This document shows positions 27,336-38,536 of a stretch of 64,000 nucleotides of DNA, piece by piece; positions within the stretch are counted from its first letter, which is position 1, and each line of letters opens with the position of its first letter. Under the pieces are notes generated by a model. The model made no database searches. It had not been told where the DNA came from and saw nothing but the letters and a program-made list of their open reading frames with translations. Source of the DNA: Agriotes lineatus (taxonomy: Eukaryota > Arthropoda > Insecta > Coleoptera > Elateridae); contig CALNHX010005233.1 in NCBI GenBank assembly GCA_940337035.1, positions 1 through 64,000 of the forward strand. The letters are read 5' to 3'. A program made the position numbers and the translations under genes.

Positions 27336-28463
27336 ATAACTATAATAACTTAAAATTCTCTCGTTATTATATTTCAATCAGGCAGGTACCTAAATAGCAA
27401 ATCTAAAACTTAAAATTATTTCTTGCACAGGTATTTCCTATGGAACTTGCCGGAAAGCACTCCAGGAAAATCTACATATGCAGCCGTACTGTTTTGATAA
27501 AAGTTATAGATAACTACGTAATATATAACAGTTTTTAAAAATTTTGAACTTTGGGGAAAACTTTTGTAGAAACGTATATAGCTAATTTTGCGATTTATTC
27601 TACAAATGCACTTCTTACAGAAAAAGTTGTTAAATAAAAGTGACAGATAATTGCACAACATATGCCCCTATTCTACGGAATTTAATTTTTATCAAATAAT
27701 TATAACATTTCGCAGAAAAAGAAAAAAACATGAGAGTAAAGTACCACTTCCAGTTACCTGATTTTAACCAAACACCATTCGGATCTCCGAATTTATATTA
27801 AAAATGTATAGGTAAATTTTGAGGCTGATTTATTAAACCGCCTGGGCTGTAGAGACGACACAGACTTATAGACTGACAGACAGACTCACAGACAAACAGC
27901 ACTTTGAAAATCACGTTTCTGAATCAGCAAATATGGATATTTCCGCAAAAATATCGAGTTAGAAAACTTTTATGGTTACTAAAATTTATTTTACGAAGTA
28001 AAAGAAAGTATAAAGTCAGTATTAGAAATCATGGTATATTTAGAAAGCATTGAGTTGTCTTTGAACGAGAGAATAAAAGAAGAATTTTTACCCTTAAAAG
28101 TAAAATCACTCTTAAGGAATTACAGAGAACAAGGACAGCATGTGGAAGTGTATATATTAAAAAACATTGTTACAGGTCTATGAAAGATGTCTTTCATATA
28201 TAACTAAGTAAGTAGACAGTTCCACTGAAGGAATTTCAGGTTTTGAAATGAAACTATCTCAACATGAAGCATGGACTGATTTCTAAGATTCTCTTATATT
28301 TTTCACTAAAAGGGGAGTCGACATTAACGAGTCCAAAATGTTTGATGAATTTCATTTAATGCCACACGAGAAATGGATTAGGCATTTTACAAAAATACCT
28401 GTTAATGGAAATACTAAATTTTTTAAATTATGTCAAATTTTTTGCTATACCTGGTCATAATGC

Positions 28464-28923
28464 TAGTGATGCCGCCGAAACAAAAAAAATATTGATCCGT
28501 CTCGAAATTCGAGATCGAGATTGGCATTTTTCGATCTCAAATTTTCGAGACGAGATTCATAAAATTCTCGATCTCGACAGTTTTTCAATAGTACTATTAA
28601 AGCCCACATAAAAACGTAGTAGAATCGGCCCGTTAGTAGTAATGTCGCCGAGACAAGATAATTCTTAATCTATTCTCAAAATATGAGATCGAGATTGACA
28701 TTTTTCGATCTTGATTGTTCGAGAAGAGCGAGATTAATCGAATTCTCGACTTTATTTTAATTTGTTATACTAAAACTTTCACAAGGGTTACCCGCAGCCT
28801 CAATTTGATACGCACGGCACTTATCGGTTTTAGAGTTCGAGATACAAAAGCGACGTTCAAGAATATTGGAGACAAAATCGAGAATGGATGAATGTCGTCT
28901 CGTTTCGTCTCGCTATAACACTA
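28464..28923. mobile_element. hAT-type MITE with 8-bp target duplication
   Basis: 460 bp starting TAGTGATGCC and ending ATAACACTA, flanked by perfect 8-bp duplications CATAATGC (28456-28463 and 28924-28931). The interior has many TCTCGAxxTCGAGA-type subterminal repeats. No transposase. The 8-bp duplication and TAGTG ends fit the hAT superfamily. Confidence 0.82.
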
Positions 28924-29583
28924 CATAATGCTAATACAGAAAAAAAAATTCCTTAATTGACTCACGATGCACAAATGATAGAAACAGATGGTTAGTAGAA
29001 ATGGTAAAGACGATCATAATTTCATAATGACCCACTTCAACTTTAAATTAACTTGTGAAGAATTCTACGGCTATTTACTGTCACATAAGTTTATTAATAA
29101 TAATATGTTGTGAAAAATATTCATTTAAACAGTTGTAAAGAAACATCACTTTTAGTGTAATCTATTGCCATTTTTGTTTTTTTATGATTCACTGCAGGTT
29201 GTGGGGACTGTCGAATTCAAAAGCTTGCTGTGAAACGTAAACAACAAATATGGGCAATAAACGTTATTTTTTACGTGTCTTTTTTAATAAGATTTTTATT
29301 TTATTGACGACTAGTGAATCATCCGAGCTACGCTTCGCTTCGATAATTACACGATTTAATTAAATTAAGTCTAATTCAATTTTACTTTACTTTACCGTAC
29401 TTTTTTTGAAAATAAAAACCGGCCTACGATCTAAGTCTAAAAGTTAGCAAAATTTTAAGCTATCATACAATTTAATCGGTCCAGTATCTTCGGAGGAGAT
29501 AGCGAACAAAGATACATAAAAAGAAAGAGATACTGATTTTATGGTATATATTTTTGCTTTTATTAATGTACTAGAACGCGTTG

Positions 29584-29720
29584 GCCAGCCTACGTCTGGC
29601 CCTGCCAGCGTAAAGAAACGGTTAACAATTCAAATGCTTGCTTAAGGCGGCAGCCAGCCTACGTCCGGCCCTGCCAGCGTTAACAATACAAATGCTTGCT
29701 GCGTCCCCACTTGTGCGCGT
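29584..29720 (+). repeat. Two copies of a 69-bp tandem repeat
   Basis: CCAGCCTACGTC(T/C)GGCCCTGCC followed by GTTAACAATxCAAATGCTTGC occurs at 29585 and 29654. GC-rich CGGTCGGTCGGCCGGCGGCC sequence follows. Confidence 0.7.
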
Positions 29721-30750
29721 TCATGCTGCGCGCCACTTGTTTTCGGTCGGTCGGCCGGCGGCCGGCGACCGGCGACCGACATCAGCTCTAAAATATAAGA
29801 TTCTATGTGCGGTTCTTATTTGCAATAATGAATAAAGAAAATGTGCAATCTATAAGCGTCCTATTTTGGTTTGAGCAAAGTTGATAACGATACTCTCTAG
29901 GAGCTTGAACAAAACAGAACTGTTATGAACTGATATTTATGCATTAAGAGAGATGTGAATATGTTTTTTCCTTGAGGTTGACATGGTTACAGCCCGAGGG
30001 CGACTGGTCCGAGTCAACGAAAGGTAAAAAATATGAATATCCCCCGTGGTACATACAATATTTTTTATTCACTAGCATATTAGTAAAAATAGTATAAAAT
30101 TTCAAAATGTCATTAAGTAACATTTAAAATAAGAATATGTAAGTAATATCAAGAATTGCCTGAATGTATGATTGCTAAGACGTTATTTATAGTTGCATAG
30201 TTATTGAGATTGAGGGAGAAATAATTTGAAAAATCCCTTAGGAGTTATGAGTAGCTTTTCATATTTTGTATCTATCACGAAAATGAACAATATCATGTTG
30301 CTAGTAAATAAACTGTTCCTTGTCCCCTATTTGATTCGATATTAAAATATCAAAATTTTATACTTCTGAACGCAATTATTTTTTCTTGTAATACAAAGTA
30401 ATGACGTTGGATTTATAATATCTTGAAATATTCGCTTTACAACCAATCATAGTATAGCTTTTCTTCAGAAGTAGATTAATCAGTGTAAATTAAGCTTAAC
30501 TTGCCGTGTAAAACGACCCTAATACTTCTTATTCATCGCTCATTCCTCATTAGCCACATTCGAATTACGCGCCTTCGCGTCGACGATCTCACCCTCCATC
30601 TTCCAAAACAAACGTTTTTTGACCTTCCGCTAATACAATCCTAATTGTTTTGTGAATAAAATCGTCCCTTGGGTATTGTTTTGTGTCGTCCCTATTTGAC
30701 CCCAGAGGGCAAGAAGGAACCCTAAAGAGCAATTCTGCGAATCAGCAGAA

Positions 30751-31223
30751 ATGTCGATTGGCGTGCCGATTAAAGTGCTGCACGAAGCAGAAGGCCACAT
30801 CGTAACCTGTGAAACTATAACTGGCGAAATTTACAGGGGCAAACTGATCGAAGCCGAAGACAATATGAACTGCCAAATGACCCAAATCACAGTAACGTAC
30901 AGAGACGGCAGAGTGGCCCAATTGGAAAACGTTTATATCCGTGGCTCGAAAATTAGGTTTCTAATACTCCCCGACATGCTAAAGAATGCCCCGATGTTCA
31001 AAAAGCAAACCAAAAGCGGAATGACTGGGAGAGGGAAGTCTGCGATTCTACGGGCACAGGGTTTGTTCAGTATAGTAACAGCGATGGTGAGAAGTTATAC
31101 TGTTGTTTTGTAGCGGCTCGAGGACGAGGTCGTGGCGTCAATCCTGCCGGCGTACGTGGACGAGGCACTTGGCAAGGAGGACCTCTGCAGCCAGGAGGAA
31201 TCCCTGGAAGGGGTGGCCGATAA
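30751..31223 (+). CDS. SmD3: Small nuclear ribonucleoprotein Sm D3
   Basis: Two exons, 30751-31060 and 31114-31223, 139 aa. The Sm1 and Sm2 motifs are intact (VLHEAEGHIVTCETITG, GKLIEAEDNMNCQM, ENVYIRGSKIRFLILPDMLKNAPMF). After the 53-nt intron the C-terminus is an Arg/Gly tail (ARGRGRG...GRGG), the usual target of symmetric arginine dimethylation. SmD3 forms the heptameric Sm ring on U1, U2, U4 and U5 snRNAs, in nucleus and Cajal bodies, as part of the spliceosome. Without the intron the frame would run on for about 16 residues and stop, which is an artefact. AATAAA at 31257-31262. It is highly conserved and single-copy in animals, so this is real host sequence. Confidence 0.97.
31061..31113 (+). 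other. SmD3 intron, 53 nt, phase 1
   Basis: Donor CAGG|GTTTGT, acceptor TGTTTTGTAG|CG. Removal joins RAQ to AARGRGRG, as expected for SmD3 proteins. Confidence 0.92.
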
Positions 31224-33039
31224 ATTATTTTCATTTTTTGTAATTAAGGGATTAATAATAAATACATATTTTCGAATTAAGGTGTTTGGCTTATGCTGAA
31301 AGAATAGAGACACATTGCTACAAAAAAAAGCACTTATTATCAAGTAACACATGTACAAACCTAACAAGACTTCATTTCAACAACAAATGTTGGTTGGTTA
31401 TCGTCTGCTATTTTATAAATACTAATAGTTTTTATTTTTTTTTATTTTATTTCGCACTCAGCCAACAGCTGTTAGGCCAATTATAGGCGTTGCTGTGCAT
31501 TTATGGGGACTTCCAATCCCACTAACGACTGTCATGATGTTGTTATGGCCGCCGGGACCAACTTTTTTCCGTGATAGCCGTACCACGAGGCGCCGAGAGA
31601 TGCAGCCGTGGAACTACCATCCTAGTTCTGACCAGAGAGAGCGTTAGTTATTTACATTACAACGTGAGCTTTTGCTTTTTGAAGCACGGTGCGAAGCGGA
31701 GTGCTTTAACCAAGCGCTGTAATAGTAATTTACGATTCAGAGAAACGTTATCAAGCTTTTTACATTACAAGAGAATAGTTTGAATGAACGAGCGACGTTA
31801 GAAGTGAGTTCTTTAAAATTCTTGAGTAATGTAGAAAGCAGATAATGTTACGTATATCGTAACACTGTTTATTTTATTCTAAAATACTAATCTTTTTAAA
31901 AAATAGGAAAATTATATTTTATATTATATTATATTAATGACACTTACAACAGCGAGTGGTGATATCACTAGTAAGATTAAAACTCAATACTGTATTGTTG
32001 GTAGCACTGTCAGGTTATGTTAGATTTGAGATTTTCAGGTTAAGTTTTGCGTCAGTTTGTGTCCAATAACCATATATCTAATACTTACTATATTGCTAGC
32101 GGCTATGAGTGGGAAACTCACGAAGGAAGTGAGACAGACAACCAACTCTTCAATGTATAATGGTGAGCTGTGCGCAAGCGGGGCGGCGTCGTCCGCCCAA
32201 TGGGGAAGTGGTCAAGTTTAAAATTTGCTTCTAAAGGCGGAGTTTGAATTCTCACGCATGCGCACGAGATGCGTTATACTCTAAGTGAAACTATGTCGGC
32301 GCCGTAATGTTTTCGGGTGTTCCGAGGCCCTACTAGCAATATATGTGTATTATATATATGCACATAACAAACAAAACGTAACCTACTAACATCGAATTTG
32401 ACATAGACTGACAATACACTTCAGTGCTGTCAACATGTAATTAAATGCTAATAAAGTATCGTTATGTTATTTTTCTTAACAACACTAGTGCTGTTAAATG
32501 CATCTTAATGCAACTCGTTGCTAAGGAGTTATTGTCGTAATAACATAATAGGATAAAATAAAATGCTTAACGCACCGAGTATTGTATTACATTTTTTGGC
32601 AGATGTATTTTCTTTAAACATTTTCTATTAATTCGAGATTTTGCTTTCGAATATCAAAACCACTGTTACCATCAAGCAAGTTCATTTCATTAAATTTTGT
32701 AGTTGACGCTTTGAAACGTCAAAAATCAAAGTCGTAAATATCAATTTCTCGATTGATGCGTAGAAGAACTGATTAACTGTAAAAATGTAGTTACGATGGA
32801 CGTCAACTGTGCGTTTAAATTATACTTGGTTCAAATATGCCATATTTTGTTTGGCCGGGAAACCCAGGTCTGCGACCCGAGCATTTCGGCCGCCAATTTT
32901 GGTACCTTACGGTCAGTGTATATTGTGTGTGTAGCATGTGTTGCGTGTGGTCAGGTTACTCTTTCCCATAGACCAGTTTTCCGGGAAGAACTTCGTTAAT
33001 TGTATCCCAACGGCGAATGGTAACTGGGCCTGATAACGA

Positions 33040-33135
33040 TCCAATGGACGGTAGAAACATTCTGCCTGCCCATGGATTCGAACCGAGGACTCGCTTATTA
33101 CAAGCATGATGCTCTTAGCCACTGCACCTCACGGT
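33040..33135 (-). repeat. tRNA-derived sequence, probably a SINE head
   Basis: The minus strand has an A-box-like TGGCTAAGAGC and a perfect B box GGTTCGAATCC at normal spacing. The acceptor and anticodon stems do not pair properly, so it is not a functional tRNA. A SINE body may extend towards 32800, but I cannot fix its end. Confidence 0.45.
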
Positions 33136-33619
33136 CATTAGTAGTGTTTATTAATTTCATTGTCTATTCTATACAGTGTCTGACAACAAACAGAAATGCT
33201 AATTGTAAATATAGCTATCATAGGCGTAGTTGAACTGGTAAACCTTAAACCAAAAAAATCTACTATTTTTTTAGAACTCTTGTACTGTAAAAACGAAATT
33301 ATAGTTATAAATAGGTATCAAATGGCACAAACAAATCAGAATTAGCCGAATTGGTTGTGTTTAGTTTCCATATCTAGTTCTAAGAAAACTGCTGCGGCTT
33401 GCTTGCACTTTTGCATGGGAAAGCTACCTCAAGAAAGACTTGCCAAAACCATGCGAGTAACAATACAAAGTCCGGCAACGATGCGGAGGTGAAAGATATT
33501 TCTAACGCTATGAGAGTTATATAAATGTTGTAGGTATGAAGGTGGTGCACATCAGTAAAATATTTTTTATTATACAGACTGGCTGAAAAAAGGGTGACAA
33601 ACAACACTTGCCATATATA

Positions 33620-34093
33620 CTGCTCAACAAATTAACTGGACCACCCATAAAAATGGTATTTGTTACATTACGTCATAAAAATATACATGTAAAAGCTTTT
33701 GTTTTATAGTATACTCATATTTAATTGTACTGTCCTCAAATATAACGAAAGCATTAACTAAATCATATTAACAAAATTTAAAAAAAAACTACAACAAAAC
33801 TAAGAGGAAGGACAAAAAAAAGGAAATAATATTTTTTGAGTCTCTTCAGAATGTTTAAAAATTTTTGCCATGCTTTGTATGCAGTGAGCTAACATTTAGG
33901 TAAAATTTAAAAGTTTCTAATGAATATATTTTATTAATGGTCCTAGTTTTATTTAAATCAAACTATGAAAAGAAATGCTTTTTATAATGACACAATCTTG
34001 AAAGGTTACCAAAAATTCAAGACTGTCCTTTTCAAAAATATTTTTAAAAATTGCACCAATATATACAAATGGCCCAGTTTATTTGTTGAGCAG
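33620..34093. mobile_element. Tc1/mariner-type MITE, 474 bp
   Basis: Inverted ends CTGCTCAACAAATTAACTGG and its near-complement (two mismatches over 24 bp), flanked by TA on both sides (33618-33619, 34094-34095). AT-rich interior, no open frame. Confidence 0.8.
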
Positions 34094-34542
34094 TATAGTT
34101 ATATTCATGACATCATGACTAATACTTATTAAGTCATGATATTTTTTATATCGAAAGAATGCGGATTATAACAGTATAATTGCCATATAGTCACTAGAAA
34201 ATAAACGTTTTTTAATAAGTATTTTAATAAAATGTTTTTGTAAAAATATCTAATGGCAAAAGGTTATACCTATAAAGTTCATTTTTTTGCTATAATACTT
34301 GTCAAACTGTTGTAAGGTTGGCAAAATTGACAGTGAATTTTGTTGGATGATGTTTTGAGCCCTGTCTACCCGTCGCGCTGACAATTTAAAAATGAATTAT
34401 TTTAGGTTACCTTGGTCTCCTTCAGTTTTTGTCGTCATTCCTAATGTTCTTCTTTTCATGACATTTACCATTTTGTATTCTTTTAAAATAATTTTCATAA
34501 CACCTACTTGTTATTTATCAATAACAGAACTGTCAACCTGAC

Positions 34543-35141
34543 TGTAAAAGGTGTGGCCCAAAATTAATTGGAACTTAGCACCTTTTATGTTTGTTTCTAA
34601 AACCAGTTTAGTTTTATTTGACAGGAGTTGGAGTTTATTGCGTTGTTAAGAGATAGGGTGAGAAGGCCAGGCTTTGCCAACTCTTTACGAATATTTGTAG
34701 CCTATATTCATCTCCATCAATGAGTACACATTAGTGGTTAAATGTATATTAAATTGTAATACATATCACAGAGCTTTTATACAGTAAATGTATGCCATAT
34801 TTACGCCCTACTATTAATAATTACAATCATATGTGTGTAACCTAACGTAATATTAAACGCTAAGTTTGTTATTTTGACCCACTAGTTGTAGAATTGCTGC
34901 GTTGTGTCTTTTATATACGATATAATACACAATTAAAACCTGCAACGTCTGTTTTGAAACATAAGAAACTGGCGCTTGTTGCGTGTGTCGTTTACTTTTA
35001 GATGTTATCGCGACACAGAAACTTGACCCATATCTTATCTGGCGCAAGTTATGCAGTTTTTGTAGGCTAATTGCGTGCACTTCTGTATTTACTTTATTTC
35101 ACATTATTCACTAAAATTCATGTTCAAAAATAGTTTGAACA
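34543..35141 (-). repeat. BEL/Pao 3' LTR (599 bp)
   Basis: Plus-strand start TGTAAAAGGTGTGGCCC, end TAGTTTGAACA. Nearly identical to 43006-43582 but longer because the other copy lacks ~22 bp after CACATTAGTGG. Confidence 0.9.
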
Positions 35142-35183
35142 TTCTGGCCGGGTCGCTTGCTGAGCAATCGGGGTTGGTGTGGT

Positions 35184-35783
35184 TTAGATGCCTGTTGCAG
35201 GGGCTGCTTCATGGACATTTCCCTTGGCGTGAGGTGTTGCTAATAAGGGTTCCAAACTGAAGTAGTCTTGGCCGATGCTGGGCTTCTGTTGTCCCTTGAT
35301 CCGGCAGTTGTGTTTCCATACACAATAGCTGATGCCGCACAGTAGGCCAATGACCAGTATTGTTACTATACTGCTGACAGACCCTGTCGTAATGGATAGG
35401 TGCCTCCAGTGTGTAGTGGATAGGTCATGTATTATTTGCTGCTGTCGAGTTAGCAGCACGCTTACGTGACCTGATGTTTCCAGGCTCGGTTCTTCGGCTA
35501 AGCTTGGATACTCGATTCCCATTGATCCTGCCTGTGATGTAATGTTGACTTGCAGAATCTTGTTAAATGTTGCAACGACCGGGATCGTACTGAATGATCG
35601 TGCGTAGAGAATGTGTTGTCCTGTGTGGATATAGCACTCTGGAGCGATCTGGATGAGTCCGGTATCTTCAAGAATCACTTCCTCTCGTACGTCGTTACAG
35701 ATGATTGCTGCACTGGTGGCTTTGTTGGCTATAAACATCCATGTGTTTGCCTTGTACAGCTCCTTCCATCTTATTGGTGACAT
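35184..35783 (-). pseudogene. Envelope C-terminal part with membrane anchor
   Basis: About 200 aa in a frame shifted from the upstream part of the same envelope. It has conserved Cys residues (IICND, PECYI), a transmembrane segment (SSIVTILVIGLLCGISYCVW) and a cytoplasmic tail of ~45 residues. The sequence just before its first Met is open in this frame, so a one-base shift near 35800-35812 separates it from the preceding part. As an anchored C-terminus of an F-type fusion protein it would have held the trimer in the membrane. Broken in this copy. Confidence 0.8.
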
Positions 35784-35797
35784 TGTAGCGTTGTATG

Positions 35798-38461
35798 CTA
35801 CATGGCACCTTGTTGATACATCTCGTCGATGATGCAGTTGGGGTTTTTCTCGACACTATTTATGACAGTAGGTGTACATAAATAAGTGTGTTCCTTTATT
35901 GGAATGCTGACCTCGAACTTGGAAGGTGGTATGCTGAAGTACTGCTGATGGTTGTAGTCCACAGCTAAGAAATACGGGTTGACTGCTATTGCCGCATACT
36001 CTCCGCTTCTTATTTTTCTAGGGATGGCGGTGACCTTGATGATCTCGTATTCGGTTACTTCGGTGATATGGAAGTATCCAAATATCTTAATGGCTTCCTT
36101 GGTTTGTTCCACCTCCATCTTGAACACTGGCGATGGCAATATTCGTAAGTTTGGTGGCAGCTTCAAGGACAGCTGACTTATTATTGTTGCTATTTCAGCT
36201 GGTGATACGAACTCAAATAAATGGCTCCGCTTGAACACTGCGTCAAGCAACTTCTTGTATTTTTCTGCCACTTCCTGCAAATAGTTGCTGGCAACTTGAT
36301 ATGCTGACAACACGTGAACATTTAATTTATTGGTGTCGATGGATCTGTACCAGGCCTTCATTTCGTTAATAAGGCGAATTCCTTGGTTGAATTTTACCCG
36401 GAAGTTTTCTAGCTTTGTTGTGATCCTGCTTTCTGTATTGTTCACTGTAGTTATTGCTGTTAACATCAACTTCGCTTGGTGACCGGAAGCGTCGATTAGT
36501 ACCTGCCGATTCTTGTCTAGATCAGCGATGTCCTTATACACTTCTTCGTTTACTCCAAACACTGATGTCAGGAACTTCCCTAGTAGTCCTCTTCGTGTTC
36601 GGTGTGAAGCTATTGTCCGGATGCTCCTTATGTCCCACAGGATATTGATTTGTTGTTCCATTATGTGGTGCATGAGTTCTTCGCAAAATAGGTCTTCCGT
36701 CATCTCGTTGCTGTTGTCGCATAATTGTTTAAATTGTTCAGTGGTGGCGTTAATCCCATGCTCGTCCGTGATAAGGGCAGATATCGAATATTCCATCCCT
36801 ATTCGAATTATCCCTCTATCGAGCTTCGAATTACCCACTTGTTCCACGTATATACCGGGTTGTAAGCCTTGCAGCGTATAGTTCGCTGTACTGCCGGGAA
36901 TTACGTGACACATCATGAGCATACATATAAATACTGCTGCGTGTGTTTTCATATCTGGACTCCGTGCTGACCTTGTGGTAGGTCTGGAACTGCTGATCCT
37001 TGTGTGCACTGGATTGCCCTCGTTGTTTATAGGTAGCTGACAAACCTTTGTTATGGGTCGTTTGATTTGACTTCTATCTTTGCCCTGGATTGTCACTACT
37101 CTTATTAATCCATCCTTTCCTGGATGTGTATTAATTATTCGTGCTAACGGCCACTTGTTTGCCGATATGTTGTCTTCCTTGAGGAGTGCCAAATTCTCTA
37201 TTTCTATGTTCTGTCTCGGAGTTTTCCATTTTCCACGTTGCTGTAACCTGGATAGGTATTCTGTTGACCATGCTTTCCAGAAATCATTTTTCATTTTCTG
37301 TAGCAGTTTCCATCTGCTTAAATGATTGTCAGTGACTATGATGTCGTCTGGTTCGGCTGGTGTGATGAGTGCTTGTCCGATCAGGAAGTGTCCTGGGGTG
37401 ATTGCTGACATGTCGTTTGGATCGTTATTCATTGGTGTCAGTGGTCTTGAGTTCAGACAAGCTTCAATTTGATACAACAGGGTTGTCATCTCTTCGAAGG
37501 TGAGTGTATTGTCTCCGATGACCCTTTTGATATGGTACTTGATTGACTTCACCCCTGCCTGCCAGATTCCACCCATATGGAGGCTTGCCGGGGGGATGAA
37601 ATGCCACTGGACTGCTTCGGTGCTTAATTTGTCCTGTATTTGGATGTCCAATAGCTTACTAGCTCCCACAAAGTTGGTACCGTTGTCACTGTAAATGTGG
37701 GCGCATTTTCCTCTCCTTGCAGTGAACCTTCTGAATGCTGCTATAAAGGCATTAGTAGTCATGTCGCTCACTGCTTGAATGTGTATGGCTTTTGTTGCCA
37801 AACAAATAAAAATGGTGATGTATCCTTTGTAGGATTTGTTGCCTCTTCCTTTGGATACTCTAATTTGGATTGGTCCAGCGTAGTCCAGTCCAGTGTGTGT
37901 AAATGGAATGGACGGTGTCACTCGTGCAGCGGGTAGTTGTCCCATTAGCTGATGCATAGGTGCTGCCTTAACCCTTGCGCATGTCATGCATCTGTTGATG
38001 ATTTTGGCAATCGCCTGCTTGGCTCGTACTATCCAGTACTTTCTTCTTATGAAAGCTAACGTAGCTTGATTACCTCCATGTAACGTTTGGTGATGCGCGT
38101 TTCTGATGATCAGCTTGGCTATATGACTGTTGCTGGCTATGATGATGGGGTGCTTCTCATCGTAAGATAACAGCGAGTGCTGTATCCTTCCTCCCACTCG
38201 AAGAATTCCATCTCCATCTAGGAATGGGTACACGTTGAACAAGGAACTTTTGCTGTCTACCATTTTGCCTTGCTGTAGTAGGTGATGTTCCCTTGGGAAG
38301 TCATGCCTTTGTGCTGATTTGATTATGCACTTTAGGCTATCACGTAGCTCGTTGGTGGTTAATTGTTGGACAGCTACTACTTCCTTTCTACATTTCTTTA
38401 TAAACCGCTTACAGTAAGCGATTACTCTTATCATTTTGTTGAATGATGAGAATCTTTCCAT
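35798..38461 (-). pseudogene. BEL/Pao integrase followed by F-type envelope (887-codon frame)
   Basis: The integrase zinc domain is HH-CC (HHQTLHGG...CMTCAR). The core has Asp in GLDYAGP and Asp in SDNGTNFVG. Where the third acidic residue is expected the sequence reads GGIWQAGVKS, with Gln in place of the usual Glu. From an internal Met at 36952 an envelope begins: signal peptide (FICMLMMCHVIPGS), a furin-like RTRR cleavage site followed by a fusion-peptide-like GLLGKF segment, and a helical region, as in baculovirus F-type fusion proteins. Integrase and envelope share one frame, and the envelope is probably expressed from a spliced RNA. A TAG at 38537-38539 precedes this frame, and a frameshift ends it. 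Confidence 0.85.
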
Positions 38462-38536
38462 GTCATCTGCTGCCTCACTGACTGCCGTATGAACTGCTAC
38501 CTGCCGAGGGTTTTTTCTTTCTTCTTCAGTAGTACT

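Larger units (their letters stand above)
26276..30750. other. Intergenic DNA with small MITEs, no gene recognised
   Basis: AT-rich sequence between the minisatellite and SmD3. It contains a hairpin repeat near 27220-27335, a hAT-type MITE at 28464-28923 and a short tandem duplication at 29584-29720. Nothing else is supportable; the short open frames show no domain. Confidence 0.5.
31224..34542. other. Intergenic DNA, small elements only
   Basis: Between SmD3 and the BEL element. It holds a tRNA-derived sequence near 33040-33135 and a TA-flanked MITE at 33620-34093. No coding sequence is recognised. The stretch near 31995-32075 shares words with 44150-44280 (CACTGTCA...GTCAGTTTGTGTC), so an old dispersed repeat is likely. 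Confidence 0.5.

Noticed and set aside
31061..31113. SmD3 protein with a hydrophobic C-terminal extension
   Set aside because: The extension is intron read-through; splicing gives the expected RG tail.
33040..33135. Functional tRNA-Thr gene
   Set aside because: Pol III boxes are good but the acceptor and anticodon stems do not pair; a SINE-type origin is more likely.
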